DNA of 64,000 bases, taken from the NCBI RefSeq assembly GCF_002742625.1, contig NZ_PEBF01000001.1, positions 4,340,001 through 4,404,000 on the forward strand, written 5' to 3'. Position numbers and translations under genes: made by a program. Below are positions 1-9,762 of this stretch, in pieces. The notes beneath the pieces were generated by a model. It was not told the origin of the DNA, made no database searches, and saw nothing but the letters and a program-made list of their open reading frames with translations. The stretch is from Caulobacter sp. FWC2. GTDB taxonomy: Bacteria > Pseudomonadota > Alphaproteobacteria > Caulobacterales > Caulobacteraceae. Position 1 is the first letter of the stretch, and every line of letters starts with the position of its first letter.

Positions 1-1328
<1,328 letters not shown>

Positions 1329-1332
<4 letters not shown>

Positions 1333-2720
1333 CGCAGCGAGGTCTTGGCCTTTTCAATATCCGCCAGGGCCAGTTTCGGGGTGTCGTCGCCGCTGACGGG
1401 TTGGCCGCCTTCGGCCAGCATCCGGTCGATGCGCGACTTCTGCGACTTGAACGAGGCCAGTTCCGAGCCGGCCAGGATCGTGCCCTGCGGGACCTTCGCG
1501 CCGATCGGATTGACCCGCTGGCCCTTCAGCCAGACCTCGTAGTGCAGGTGCGGACCGGACGCCAAACCGGTCGCGCCGACATAGGCGACCACCTGGCCCT
1601 GACGAACGCGCGAGCCGGCGTGGATGCCGGGCGCGTAGCGCGAGATGTGGCCGTAGCCGGTGTCCCACTGGCCCGCGTGGCGGATGCGCAGCCAGTTGCC
1701 ATAGCCGCCCCAGCGCTTGGCCTCCAGCACGACGCCATCGCCGGCGGCCAGAATCGGCGTGCCGGTGCCCGCCCCAAAGTCGACGCCCTGGTGGGCGCGG
1801 GTGTAGCCCAGCACGGGGTGCTTGCGCATGCCGAACACCGAGGTGATCCGCGCGCCGTCCACGGGGGTGCGCAGCAGGAAGCCTTTGATGTTCTTGCCCA
1901 GTTCGTCGAAAAACTGCGGCTTGCCGTCGCTGTCGCGGCGGTCGAAGGCGTAGAACTTCTGGCCCTTGACCTCGGCATATTCCAGGTCGCCAGCCTCGAT
2001 GGTGCGGCCGCTCTCGGTGACCTTGCGGTCGAACACCAGGCAGAAGCGGTCGCCCTCGTGGATGTCGCGCGAGAAGTCGATCTTGTGCGAAAACAGCTTG
2101 GCCGCCTCGCTGATCACGGCCGGCGTGCCGCCGACATTGGCCACGCTCTCGTAGAACGAGCCGTTCATCTCGCCGCAGGCGACCTTCTTCTCGTCCTTGA
2201 TCTTCTCTTCCAGCTCGCGCAGGCGCAGGGCGCCGTCGAAGGTGCGCGAGACGGTCAGGGTCGAGTTGGGGCTGGTGCGCATCGACAGGCCGATCAGGCG
2301 GGCCGGGCCTCCCCCAATTCCTCCACGACCACTGCGGCGCTGGGCGATGGCGGCCTCGAAGGCCATGCCCGCCTTGATGTTGACGGTGTCGATGGCGCCC
2401 TGAAGCGTCGCGACGACCGCCTGGGCGTCCTCGGGGGCGACGCCGGCCCGTTGCACGGCGCCCTGCAGGGTCTCACCGGGACGAACCTTGACGGCGATGT
2501 TCTCGGGACGCTCGAACCCGGGCTGGGCCTCGGCGCTGGCGAAGGCCACGTGCTGCAGGGCCGCGAGGGCGGCAGGATCAAGGGGCGCGCGGACTGAGGC
2601 CGGCTTCACGTCGTCGGCGGTCAGCTTCCAGCCCAGCGCCAGGGCGGCCAGGCCAGCCACGGCGGTGAACACCCTCGGCGCCCAGCGCGTGGCGCTGCGT
2701 CGCGGATCAAATTCCTGCAT
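1329..2720 (-). CDS. M23 family metallopeptidase (cell-wall endopeptidase)
   Basis: 463 aa. An N-terminal hydrophobic segment (about residues 17-33, FTAVAGLAALALGW) acts as a membrane anchor or signal. A LysM/OapA-like and Csd3-like middle part follows, then a C-terminal M23 (LytM) domain. Zinc ligands are present: HxxxD at about 310-314 (HQGVDFG) and HLH at about 391-393 (GPHLHYEVW). An intact metal site suggests an active peptidoglycan D,D-endopeptidase rather than a degenerate LytM activator. It is downstream of ctrA on the same strand but separated by a strong terminator, so it probably has its own promoter in 2721-2900. That region contains a TTAA-N6-TTAA pair (2864-2877) resembling CtrA half-sites. 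Exact substrate unknown. Confidence 0.9.
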
Positions 2721-2860
2721 CGTGCCCCCGTCGGTTCGATGCCGCGCAAGTCAAAATGACACGGCCGGGTAGCCCCCCAGCAATCGTCGGGCCGGACCAT
2801 GCGCGAGGCGTGCTCTCGGCGGCAAGGACTATTTGGCGCTTCGGTCGTTTTGTCACGACA

Positions 2861-2880
2861 TGGTTAATGCCAATTAAGAC
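2861..2880 (-). promoter_or_regulatory. Candidate CtrA half-site pair upstream of the M23 peptidase
   Basis: On the minus strand the sequence reads TTAATTGGCATTAACCATG, i.e. TTAA-N6-TTAAC ending in the common half-site extension TTAACCAT. The published CtrA box is TTAA-N7-TTAA, so the spacing here is one base short. The site lies about 145 bases before the M23 start codon. Prediction by motif only. Confidence 0.4.
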
Positions 2881-2903
2881 CCGAAGCGTAACCATATGAT
2901 CTA

Positions 2904-2940
2904 TAAAAGAAAACGCCCGCCGGTTCCGGCGGGCGTCTTG
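2904..2940 (-). terminator. Rho-independent terminator of ctrA
   Basis: A GC stem pairs 2914-2922 with 2927-2935 around a tight loop. In the direction of ctrA transcription it is followed by TTTTCTTTTAT, a good U-tract. It separates ctrA from the M23 gene. Confidence 0.88.
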
Positions 2941-2978
2941 TCTTCGCGGTAGGATTACGCCTACCGAAATCGTCCTAA

Positions 2979-3674
<696 letters not shown>

Positions 3675-4104
3675 GAGCCCCTCCACACCAAAACTGGCGT
3701 ATTCGAACGTCTTAAGGCGGAAGTCCGCCGCAAAACCCTTCGGCCACTTTGCCGACGAGTTAATTTAAGACTGGTTAATGGTGAATGTTTCCGTTGGCCG
3801 AATGGTTAATCTGATTTGCGAATCGGGTGCAAGCCGTCGACGCACCCCCGGACACATTGGTCGCAGGCGTCGCAGGGCGCCTTTCCAGGTTGCTAATTCA
3901 GGTCGCGAAATCCCTAAAATCCGTGCATCCGCAATGATCCGAACACCGTTACGGCGTTAAGATCCGGGCTCGCCTTCGAGGCGAGATTGCGACGTTCCGT
4001 CGCGAGAATTTGAACGCCATGCCGGCGCTTCAAGGCGTCCGCCGACGGATCAGGGCTAATGCGAGCTTGGCGGGCCGGGATGGGCGCGACGCCTTGTCGC
4101 GGCG
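3675..4104 (-). promoter_or_regulatory. ctrA promoter/regulatory region
   Basis: A 430-bp non-coding stretch between ctrA and the LytTR gene stop. It holds a CcrM methylation site GAATC at 3820-3824, as expected for the methylation- and GcrA-dependent P1 promoter of Caulobacter ctrA. TTAA half-sites lie at 3760-3763, 3765-3768, 3775-3778 and 3806-3809; on the minus strand part reads TTAACCAGTCTTAAATTAAC, as expected for the autoregulated P2 region. Assignment to P1 and P2 rests on knowledge of the Caulobacter locus; start sites are not visible. Small hairpins at 3969-3985 and 3989-4003 lie nearer the LytTR gene end and may act in its termination. Confidence 0.75.
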
Positions 4105-4887
4105 CTAGGTTGGATTTTCTTCGGCCAGCCAGCCGGCGGCGCGCAGCTTGGCGACCGAGGCGCGGCTGACGGGGGCGGTTTGCCCGTCGACGAGCCGCAG
4201 ACGCAGGTTGCGGCCATCGCGTTCGACGCCTTCGATCGCGCGCCGGGCCACCCACCACGAGCGGTGGGTCTGCAGCCCCTCCACGCCCGAGAGCCCCGCC
4301 GTCACCCGCGCCAGGGGCCCGATCTCCAGCCGCGAGCCGCGCTCGGTGCGGATCCGGACATAGTGGTCCTCCATCCGCAGATAGAGCACCGCGCCGGGGT
4401 CGAGGGTCGCGGCGGGCGTCGCCACCGGGACCAACGCCTCGCGCGCGTGGGCCCGCACGAGCGGGCGGATGCGGATGAAATAGTAGGCCAGGACGATCGG
4501 CGTCGTGATCGCCACGCATTGGCCGTACCAGGCCAGCGGCGTGACCAGCCGGCCGATCTCCGGCCACAGGGCCACCGCGACGAGGCGCAGCGGCGCGCCT
4601 TGCAGCAAGGCGCCGATCAGCACCACCGCCGGCAGGATCAGCCAGAGCGGCCATCGCCGTCGCCAGGCCAGCGCCAGACCCAGCCGCGCCAGGCCGCTGA
4701 TGACAGCCATGCCGGTGACGACGCTGCCCACCCAGTAGGCGATCCGGACCCCGGGCCCACCGTTGAAGAAGCTGCCGAACGGCCCCATCAGCCCCAGCAG
4801 CACGCCGATGCCCACGGCCACGACGAGGTCGACTGCCCATTCACGGGCGGTCCCCAGCAGCGGCGGGTTGGAGCGACGGGCGGTCAT
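4105..4887 (-). CDS. Membrane-bound LytTR-family DNA-binding regulator
   Basis: 260 aa from the ATG at 4887, which is preceded by GGAAGG at proper spacing; a longer frame to 4971 lacks support. Four hydrophobic helices occupy roughly residues 15-135 (AVDLVVAVGIGVLLGLM, VVTGMAVISGLARLGLALA, LWLILPAVVLIGALL, CVAITTPIVLAYYFI). A LytTR domain covers about residues 165-258 (VLYLRMEDHYVRI, VEGLQTHRSWWVARRAI, GRNLRLRLVDGQTAPVSR). LytTR domains bind DNA through beta strands; the membrane-tethered form is common in Caulobacterales. No kinase or receiver gene is adjacent, so the signal may be sensed directly by the membrane part. Target genes unknown. Confidence 0.88.
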   Translation of the reverse strand: MTARRSNPPLLGTAREWAVDLVVAVGIGVLLGLMGPFGSFFNGGPGVRIAYWVGSVVTGMAVISGLARLGLALAWRRRWPLWLILPAVVLIGALLQGAPLRLVAVALWPEIGRLVTPLAWYGQCVAITTPIVLAYYFIRIRPLVRAHAREALVPVATPAATLDPGAVLYLRMEDHYVRIRTERGSRLEIGPLARVTAGLSGVEGLQTHRSWWVARRAIEGVERDGRNLRLRLVDGQTAPVSRASVAKLRAAGWLAEENPT

Positions 4888-5036
4888 GCCCTTCCTATAG
4901 AGCGACGCTGCGCGGAGTCGCCAGCCTCTCCCCATCCGCCCACCCGCGAACCCGTTCGCCCATTCGCGCAAACGCCGTGGCGGGGCGGAGCTCCAACGAC
5001 CACAGCGGCTTCATCGTCATTCGCTGAAGGGTCGCC

Positions 5037-6041
5037 ATGTCGTTCCGTACTGTCCTGTTCGCCGTCCTGCTGACGGCCGCCGCCTCGTCCCAGGCGATCG
5101 CCGCCAACGCCGGGTTCATGGTGCTGCATGAGCCGCGCCCCGACGGACCGCCGGTCGAGGTCGGGGTCTGGTATCCCACCGACGCCTCGCCTGCCTTCAT
5201 GCCCCTGGGCTCCTGGGGCCACACGGTGGCGGCCGGCGCGCCGATCGTTGGCGCGCACCTGCCGCTGATCGTCATGTCGCACGGCAATGGCGGCTTCTTC
5301 GGCGGTCATGCCGACACCGCCCAAGCCCTGGCCGAGGCCGGGTTCGTCGTCGCCGCCCTCACCCATCCCGGCGACAACTACAAGGACCAGAGCCGCGCCA
5401 CCGCCATGGCCGACCGGCCCGCCGCGCTGTCGGCCCTGATCGGCTGGATGCTGGAAAGCTCGCCGCTGAAGGCCAGGATCGATCCGGACAAGGTCGGGGC
5501 GTTCGGCTTCTCGTCGGGCGGCTTCACGGTGCTGGCGGCGGCGGGCGGCGAGCCGCACCTGTCCCGCGTGCCCGGCCACTGCCTGGCCCATCCGAAGAAC
5601 TTCGACTGCAAGCTGACCGCCGGCCATCCGATCCCGGCCGGCGCCCTGACCGCCAAGTGGGTTCACGACGATCGGATCAAGGCCGTGGTCTCAGCCGCCC
5701 CGGCCCTGGGCTTCACGTTCGGCAAAAGCGGACTGAAGGGGATCAAGGCCCCGATTCAGTTGTGGAAGGCCGCCGACGACGAGATCCTGCCCGGCGACGA
5801 CTATGCCGAGGCCGTGCACCGCAACCTCGGCCGCCCGCACGACTATCACGTCGTCGAGGGCGCGCGGCACTTCGACTTCCTCACGCCCTGCGACACCGCT
5901 CCGCAGGGCGCGAGCCAAGCGCTGTGCGCCAGCGCCCCGAGCTTCGACCGCCGCGCCTTCCACCGCGATTTCAACGCCTCGGTGACCCGGTTCTTCACCG
6001 ACCAATTGGTCGCACCGGCCAAGTCGCTTCCGAAGGGCTGA
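5037..6041 (+). CDS. Secreted alpha/beta hydrolase (dienelactone/PAF-acetylhydrolase-like)
   Basis: 334 aa. A Sec signal peptide occupies residues 1-23 (hydrophobic core VLFAVLLTAAA, cleavage near AIA-AN). Oxyanion-type motif SHGNGG is at 81-86 and the nucleophile is S159 in GFSSGG. The Asp is in AADDEIL and the His in ARHFDF near the C-terminus, completing the Ser-Asp-His triad. Four Cys in the C-terminal half (HCLAHPKNFDC, PCDTA, LCAS) may form disulfides in the periplasm. The family cleaves esters or lipids; the substrate here is unknown. It is followed by the fliI promoter region and is probably monocistronic. Confidence 0.85.
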   Translation: MSFRTVLFAVLLTAAASSQAIAANAGFMVLHEPRPDGPPVEVGVWYPTDASPAFMPLGSWGHTVAAGAPIVGAHLPLIVMSHGNGGFFGGHADTAQALAEAGFVVAALTHPGDNYKDQSRATAMADRPAALSALIGWMLESSPLKARIDPDKVGAFGFSSGGFTVLAAAGGEPHLSRVPGHCLAHPKNFDCKLTAGHPIPAGALTAKWVHDDRIKAVVSAAPALGFTFGKSGLKGIKAPIQLWKAADDEILPGDDYAEAVHRNLGRPHDYHVVEGARHFDFLTPCDTAPQGASQALCASAPSFDRRAFHRDFNASVTRFFTDQLVAPAKSLPKG

Positions 6042-6053
6042 GTTCACACCCGA

Positions 6054-6073
6054 TTAACCACGATGGTCGAGTC
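6054..6073 (+). promoter_or_regulatory. Candidate fliI promoter elements: CtrA half-site and GANTC
   Basis: TTAACCA at 6054-6060 matches a CtrA half-site and GAGTC at 6069-6073 is a CcrM methylation site. Class II flagellar genes of Caulobacter are CtrA-activated, and these two motifs lie 115-135 bases before fliI. A full TTAA-N7-TTAA box is not seen, so this is a tentative assignment. Confidence 0.5.
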
Positions 6074-6081
6074 TGCGCCCA

Positions 6082-6130
6082 CGAGCGTGACAGCCAAAAG
6101 TGTCTGCGGTTTTGGCGGCCGTCACGCTCG
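6082..6130. repeat. Long inverted repeat in the fliI leader (hairpin 1)
   Basis: Arms CGAGCGTGAC (6082-6091) and GTCACGCTCG (6121-6130) pair perfectly. Inner arms GCCAAAA (6093-6099) and TTTTGGC (6110-6116) also pair, leaving a 10-base loop. No T-run follows on either strand, so it is not a standard terminator. Confidence 0.85.
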
Positions 6131-6142
6131 AAGGAATAGACG

Positions 6143-6169
6143 CCGAACCTGTCCGACGGACAGGTTCGG
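6143..6169. repeat. Perfect 12-bp inverted repeat in the fliI leader (hairpin 2)
   Basis: CCGAACCTGTCC (6143-6154) pairs with GGACAGGTTCGG (6158-6169) around a 3-base centre. It is followed by TGCTGTTTAGGAG, so the stem ends about 9 bases before the fliI Shine-Dalgarno. It could be an operator palindrome or an RNA stem affecting termination or translation. Confidence 0.85.
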
Positions 6170-6187
6170 TGCTGTTTAGGAGCCGTC

Positions 6188-7522
6188 TTGCGTAGCCTCA
6201 TCGCCGCTGTCGAACGTATCGATCCGCTGACCATCTTTGGCCGTGTGGCGGCCGTGAACGGCCTGCTGATCGAGGTTCGCGGCGGCCTGACCCGGCTGAC
6301 GGTCGGGGCCCGGGTCGAGATCGAGCGGCCGGGCCAGAAGCCCCTGCCGGCCGAGGTCGTGGGCTTCCGCGAGACCCGCGCCCTGCTGATGCCGTTCGGT
6401 CCGGTCGAGGGCGTCGGCCCCGGCGCGGAAATCCGCTTCATGCCGGAAGGCGCGGTCGTCCGCCCGACCAAGGCTTGGCTGGGCCGCATCATCAACGCCT
6501 TCGGCGAGCCGATCGACGGTCTGGGTCCGTTGTCCCAGGGCGAGGTTCCCTATCCGCTGAAGACCTCGCCGCCGCCGGCCCACGCCCGGGGCCGCGTCGG
6601 CGAGCGCCTGGACCTGGGCGTGCGCTCGATGAACGTCTTCACCACCACCTGCCGGGGCCAGCGCCTGGGCATCTTCGCCGGCTCGGGCGTCGGCAAGTCT
6701 GTGCTGCTGTCGATGCTGGCCAAGGAGGCCACCTGCGACGCCGTCGTCGTCGGCCTGATCGGCGAGCGGGGCCGCGAGGTGCGCGAGTTCATCGAGGAGA
6801 CCCTGGGCGAGGAGGGCCTCAAGCGCGCCATCGTCGTGGTCGCCACCTCGGACGAGCCGGCCCTGACCCGCCGCCAGGCCGCCTACATGACCCTGGCGAT
6901 CTCCGAGTACCTGCGCGACCAGGACCTGGAAGTCCTGTGCCTGATGGACTCGGTAACCCGCTTCGCCATGGCCCAGCGCGAGATCGGCCTGGCCGCCGGC
7001 GAGCCGCCGACCACCAAGGGCTATACGCCCACCGTCTTCACCGAGCTGCCCAAGCTGCTGGAGCGCGCCGGCCCCGGCCCGATCCGCGCCGATGGCACCA
7101 CGGCTGGCCCGATCACCGCCCTCTTCACCGTGCTGGTGGACGGCGACGACCACAACGAGCCGATCGCCGACGCGACGCGCGGTATCCTGGACGGCCACAT
7201 CGTCATGGAGCGGGCCATCGCCGAGCGCGGCCGCTTCCCCGCCATCAACGTGCTGAAGTCGATCAGCCGGACCATGCCGGGCTGCCAGCACCCGCACGAG
7301 CGCGAGATCGTCAAGGGCGCGCGCCAGGTGATGGCCGCCTACGCCAACATGGAAGAACTGATCCGCATCGGCGCGTATCGCGCCGGGGCCGACCCCGTGG
7401 TCGACCGCGCGATCCGCCTAAATCCTGCGATTGAGGCTTTCCTCAGCCAGGATAAGGAAGAAGCAACGTCTCTGGACGACTCTTTCGGTCATCTGGGGCA
7501 GATCCTGGCGAGTGAGTACTGA
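6188..7522 (+). CDS. fliI: Flagellum-specific ATPase FliI
   Basis: 444 aa. Starts with TTG at 6188, five bases after AGGAG, giving the expected N-terminus ([11 protein letters not shown]). It has an F1-beta-like N-terminal beta barrel (to about residue 95). The catalytic domain carries Walker A at about 164-171 (AGSGVGKS), Walker B ([11 protein letters not shown]), and the flagellar/type III ATPase signature region around [20 protein letters not shown] (about 297-316). The C-terminal helical domain contacts export substrates. It is the cytoplasmic hexameric ATPase of the flagellar type III export gate and works with FliJ, encoded next with a one-base TGATG overlap. The unusual TTG start and the two leader hairpins hint at translational or transcriptional tuning. 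Confidence 0.97.
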   Translation: MRSLIAAVERIDPLTIFGRVAAVNGLLIEVRGGLTRLTVGARVEIERPGQKPLPAEVVGFRETRALLMPFGPVEGVGPGAEIRFMPEGAVVRPTKAWLGRIINAFGEPIDGLGPLSQGEVPYPLKTSPPPAHARGRVGERLDLGVRSMNVFTTTCRGQRLGIFAGSGVGKSVLLSMLAKEATCDAVVVGLIGERGREVREFIEETLGEEGLKRAIVVVATSDEPALTRRQAAYMTLAISEYLRDQDLEVLCLMDSVTRFAMAQREIGLAAGEPPTTKGYTPTVFTELPKLLERAGPGPIRADGTTAGPITALFTVLVDGDDHNEPIADATRGILDGHIVMERAIAERGRFPAINVLKSISRTMPGCQHPHEREIVKGARQVMAAYANMEELIRIGAYRAGADPVVDRAIRLNPAIEAFLSQDKEEATSLDDSFGHLGQILASEY

Positions 7523-7941
7523 TGACCAAGTGGGCCGCCTCGCTGATCCGCATCTCGAACCACGAGGTCGAGACGCTGCAAAAACGCCTCGCCGACATCA
7601 CCGAACGCCGCATGGCGGCTGAGCTGCGCATCGCCATGATGGATGCCGAAGCGGAAGCCGAGGCCAAGAGCGCCGAGGGCGACGCCAGCGCCGGCTGGTA
7701 CATGATCGGCTATCGCGAGGGCCACAAGCGCCGCAAGGCCGACATGCTGGTGCAGATCGAGCAGTGCCTGCAGGAAGAGGTCGGCGCCCGCGACGCCCTC
7801 TCCGAGGCCTTCGAGAACCTCAAGAAATACGAGCACGTCGCCGACCAGGCCAAGATCCTCGCCGCCAAGAAGCTGGGCGCCTACGAGGCCGCCCAGATGG
7901 ACGAGGTGAGCATCCGCCGCGCCGCCATGGGCGCGCGCTGA
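7522..7941 (+). CDS. fliJ: Flagellar export chaperone FliJ
   Basis: 139 aa, alpha-helical and charged (EVETLQKRLADITERRMAAE; EVGARDALSEAFENLKKYEH), as expected for the coiled-coil FliJ that inserts into the FliI hexamer and links it to FlhA. The start ATG shares its A with the fliI stop (translational coupling). It is short and weakly conserved as a family, so the call rests on size, coiled-coil character and position after fliI. The next gene starts one base after its stop. Confidence 0.9.
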   Translation: MTKWAASLIRISNHEVETLQKRLADITERRMAAELRIAMMDAEAEAEAKSAEGDASAGWYMIGYREGHKRRKADMLVQIEQCLQEEVGARDALSEAFENLKKYEHVADQAKILAAKKLGAYEAAQMDEVSIRRAAMGAR

Positions 7942-7942
7942 C

Positions 7943-9004
7943 GTGAGGCGGCTCACGCGCCGCTCGGCCATCGCCTCGGCCTTCGCCGTCTCGGCGTGCG
8001 GACGCGAGGCCGCCAGCCAGCCCCCCGGGCGCCCGATCGTCGCCACGCCCTTGAAGTCGATCGCCGCGACGCCGGTCGGCGCCTGCGTGCAGCACGCCCA
8101 GATTCAGGACCCGGCCTATGCCGACCTGTTCGTCCGGAACTACGCCCAGCTCACCCCCGAGTGGGAGATGAAGATGGAGTACATCCTCCAGGACGACGGC
8201 AGCTTCCGCTTCGACCGACCCGACGCCATCGCCGCGTTCGCCCGAAGCAACGGGATCCGGCTCTATTGCACGACCCTGGTCTGGTACGCGCAGGCCATGC
8301 CCGCCTTCCTGAAGCTGGATGGCCAGGGCAAGCGGTTCGCCGATGCCTATCGCAACTATATCCTGGCCGTCGCCGGGCGCTATCGCGGCCAGGCGGTGGG
8401 CTGGGACGTGATTAACGAGACGGTGGACGACAACGGCGTGGACCTGCGCCAGTCGGTCTGGACGCGCAACCTGGGCGTCGACGAGCACATGGTCCTGGCC
8501 TTCCATCACGCCAAGGAAGCCGACCCGAACGCGGTTTTGTTCATCAACGACTACAATCTCGAAAATACGCCCAAAAAGCGCGCGACCTTCATGCGTACGG
8601 TCGAGCGCCTGCTTAAGGCCGGCGCGCCGATCGGCGGCATCGGAACCCAGAGCCATCTGGATATCGACGAGACCCGGCCAGGCCTGTGCCGCGCGGCCAT
8701 GCGCGACCTGGCCAGTTTCGGCCTGCCGATCCACGTGTCCGAGCTGGACATCTCGCTGGGCGCCAAGCCCAACCTCTCGCGCCTGCCCGACCTTCTGAAC
8801 CGCCAGGCCGATCTGACCCGCGAGCTGGCGGGGGCCTATATGGACCTGCCTCGGCAGCAGCGCTTCGCCTTCACCGTCTGGGGCCTGCGCGACAACGACA
8901 GCTGGCTGCACGCCCGGCTGTCGACCGAGCAGCCCCTCCCCTTCGACGGCGCGGGACGGCCGAAGCCAATGTTCCAGGCCCTGGCGGAGACGCTTTCCCG
9001 GTAG
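7943..9004 (+). CDS. GH10 endo-1,4-beta-xylanase-like lipoprotein
   Basis: 353 aa from a GTG one base after the fliJ stop. The N-terminus has Arg pairs (RRLTRRSAIA) and a lipobox VSAC with Cys19, so it is a lipoprotein, possibly Tat-exported. GH10 landmarks are the acid/base E159 (WDVINETVD) and nucleophile E267 (HVSELDIS). Subsite residues W114 and Q117 of the usual HTLVWHSQ motif are kept, but that motif here reads TTLVWYAQ, so two usual His positions are changed. It should hydrolyse beta-1,4-xylan or a related chain at the cell surface or in the periplasm. Placement directly behind fliIJ implies co-transcription with flagellar export genes, which has no obvious functional link. Confidence 0.88.
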   Translation: MRRLTRRSAIASAFAVSACGREAASQPPGRPIVATPLKSIAATPVGACVQHAQIQDPAYADLFVRNYAQLTPEWEMKMEYILQDDGSFRFDRPDAIAAFARSNGIRLYCTTLVWYAQAMPAFLKLDGQGKRFADAYRNYILAVAGRYRGQAVGWDVINETVDDNGVDLRQSVWTRNLGVDEHMVLAFHHAKEADPNAVLFINDYNLENTPKKRATFMRTVERLLKAGAPIGGIGTQSHLDIDETRPGLCRAAMRDLASFGLPIHVSELDISLGAKPNLSRLPDLLNRQADLTRELAGAYMDLPRQQRFAFTVWGLRDNDSWLHARLSTEQPLPFDGAGRPKPMFQALAETLSR

Positions 9005-9071
9005 GGGCGTTTCCGCGAAAACACCAGTTTGCGTATACGAAATCTCAAGCGGCCCGAGACAAGGTGGCCGC

Positions 9072-9749
9072 ATGAAACTGATCCACGCCCTCCAGGACAT
9101 GGACAGCGACCAGTCGCTGTCGGCGCGCTTCCGCCGTGCCCGCGCCGCGCGCGTGGTCACCCTGATCGAGAAGACCTTCGCCGAGCGCGGCCAGTGCCGC
9201 ATCGCCGATCTCGGGGGCGAGCCGACCTATTGGAACATCCTGTTCGACCGGAAATTTCTCGAGGCGAACAAGGTCCATATCAGCCTGTTCAATCCCCAGC
9301 CTTTCACCGTGGACGATCCGCTGTTCACGGCCGCGGTCGGCGACGCCTGCGACATGCGCGAGCACGCCGACCTGAGCTTTGACCTCGTGCACTCCAACTC
9401 GGTTGTCGAGCACGTGGGCGACTGGGTTCGGATGGAGGCCTTCGCCAAGGAAACCCGGCGCCTGGCGCCGCGCTACTATGTCCAGACGCCGTATTTCTGG
9501 TTCCCGATCGAGCCGCACTTCTCCAGCCCGTTCTTCCATTGGCGCTCCGAGCAGACGCGGGCCAAGCTGCTGATGAAGCGCCCGCACGGCTTCTCGCAAA
9601 AGGCGCCCGACATCGGCGCGGCCATGCGCGACGTCCAGCACGCGCGGCTGCTGGACAAGGCGCAGTTCAAATTCCTGTTCCCCGACGCGCGCCATGTCGA
9701 CGAGACCTTCGTCGGCCTGACCAAGTCGCTGATCGCGATCCGCGACTAG
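9072..9749 (+). CDS. SAM-dependent methyltransferase-like protein (class I)
   Basis: 225 aa with AAGGTGG six bases before ATG. The fold reads as a class I methyltransferase: motif I region CRIADLGGEPTYW (about 45-57), an acidic residue after the second strand region, the DACDMRE segment (motif II-like), then DLSFDLVHSNSVVEHVGDW, typical of small-molecule or glycan methyltransferases. The glycine-rich loop is atypical (LGGEPTYW rather than GxGxG). Similar proteins often lie in polysaccharide loci, but nothing here fixes the substrate. It is 13 bases from the next gene, so an operon is likely. Confidence 0.7.
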   Translation: MKLIHALQDMDSDQSLSARFRRARAARVVTLIEKTFAERGQCRIADLGGEPTYWNILFDRKFLEANKVHISLFNPQPFTVDDPLFTAAVGDACDMREHADLSFDLVHSNSVVEHVGDWVRMEAFAKETRRLAPRYYVQTPYFWFPIEPHFSSPFFHWRSEQTRAKLLMKRPHGFSQKAPDIGAAMRDVQHARLLDKAQFKFLFPDARHVDETFVGLTKSLIAIRD

Positions 9750-9762
9750 GGCCATCGCCACG

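Noticed and set aside
6082-6130. Hairpin read as terminator of the alpha/beta hydrolase
   Set aside because: No T-tract follows on either strand and it lies past the likely fliI promoter motifs, so it was listed as a leader repeat instead.
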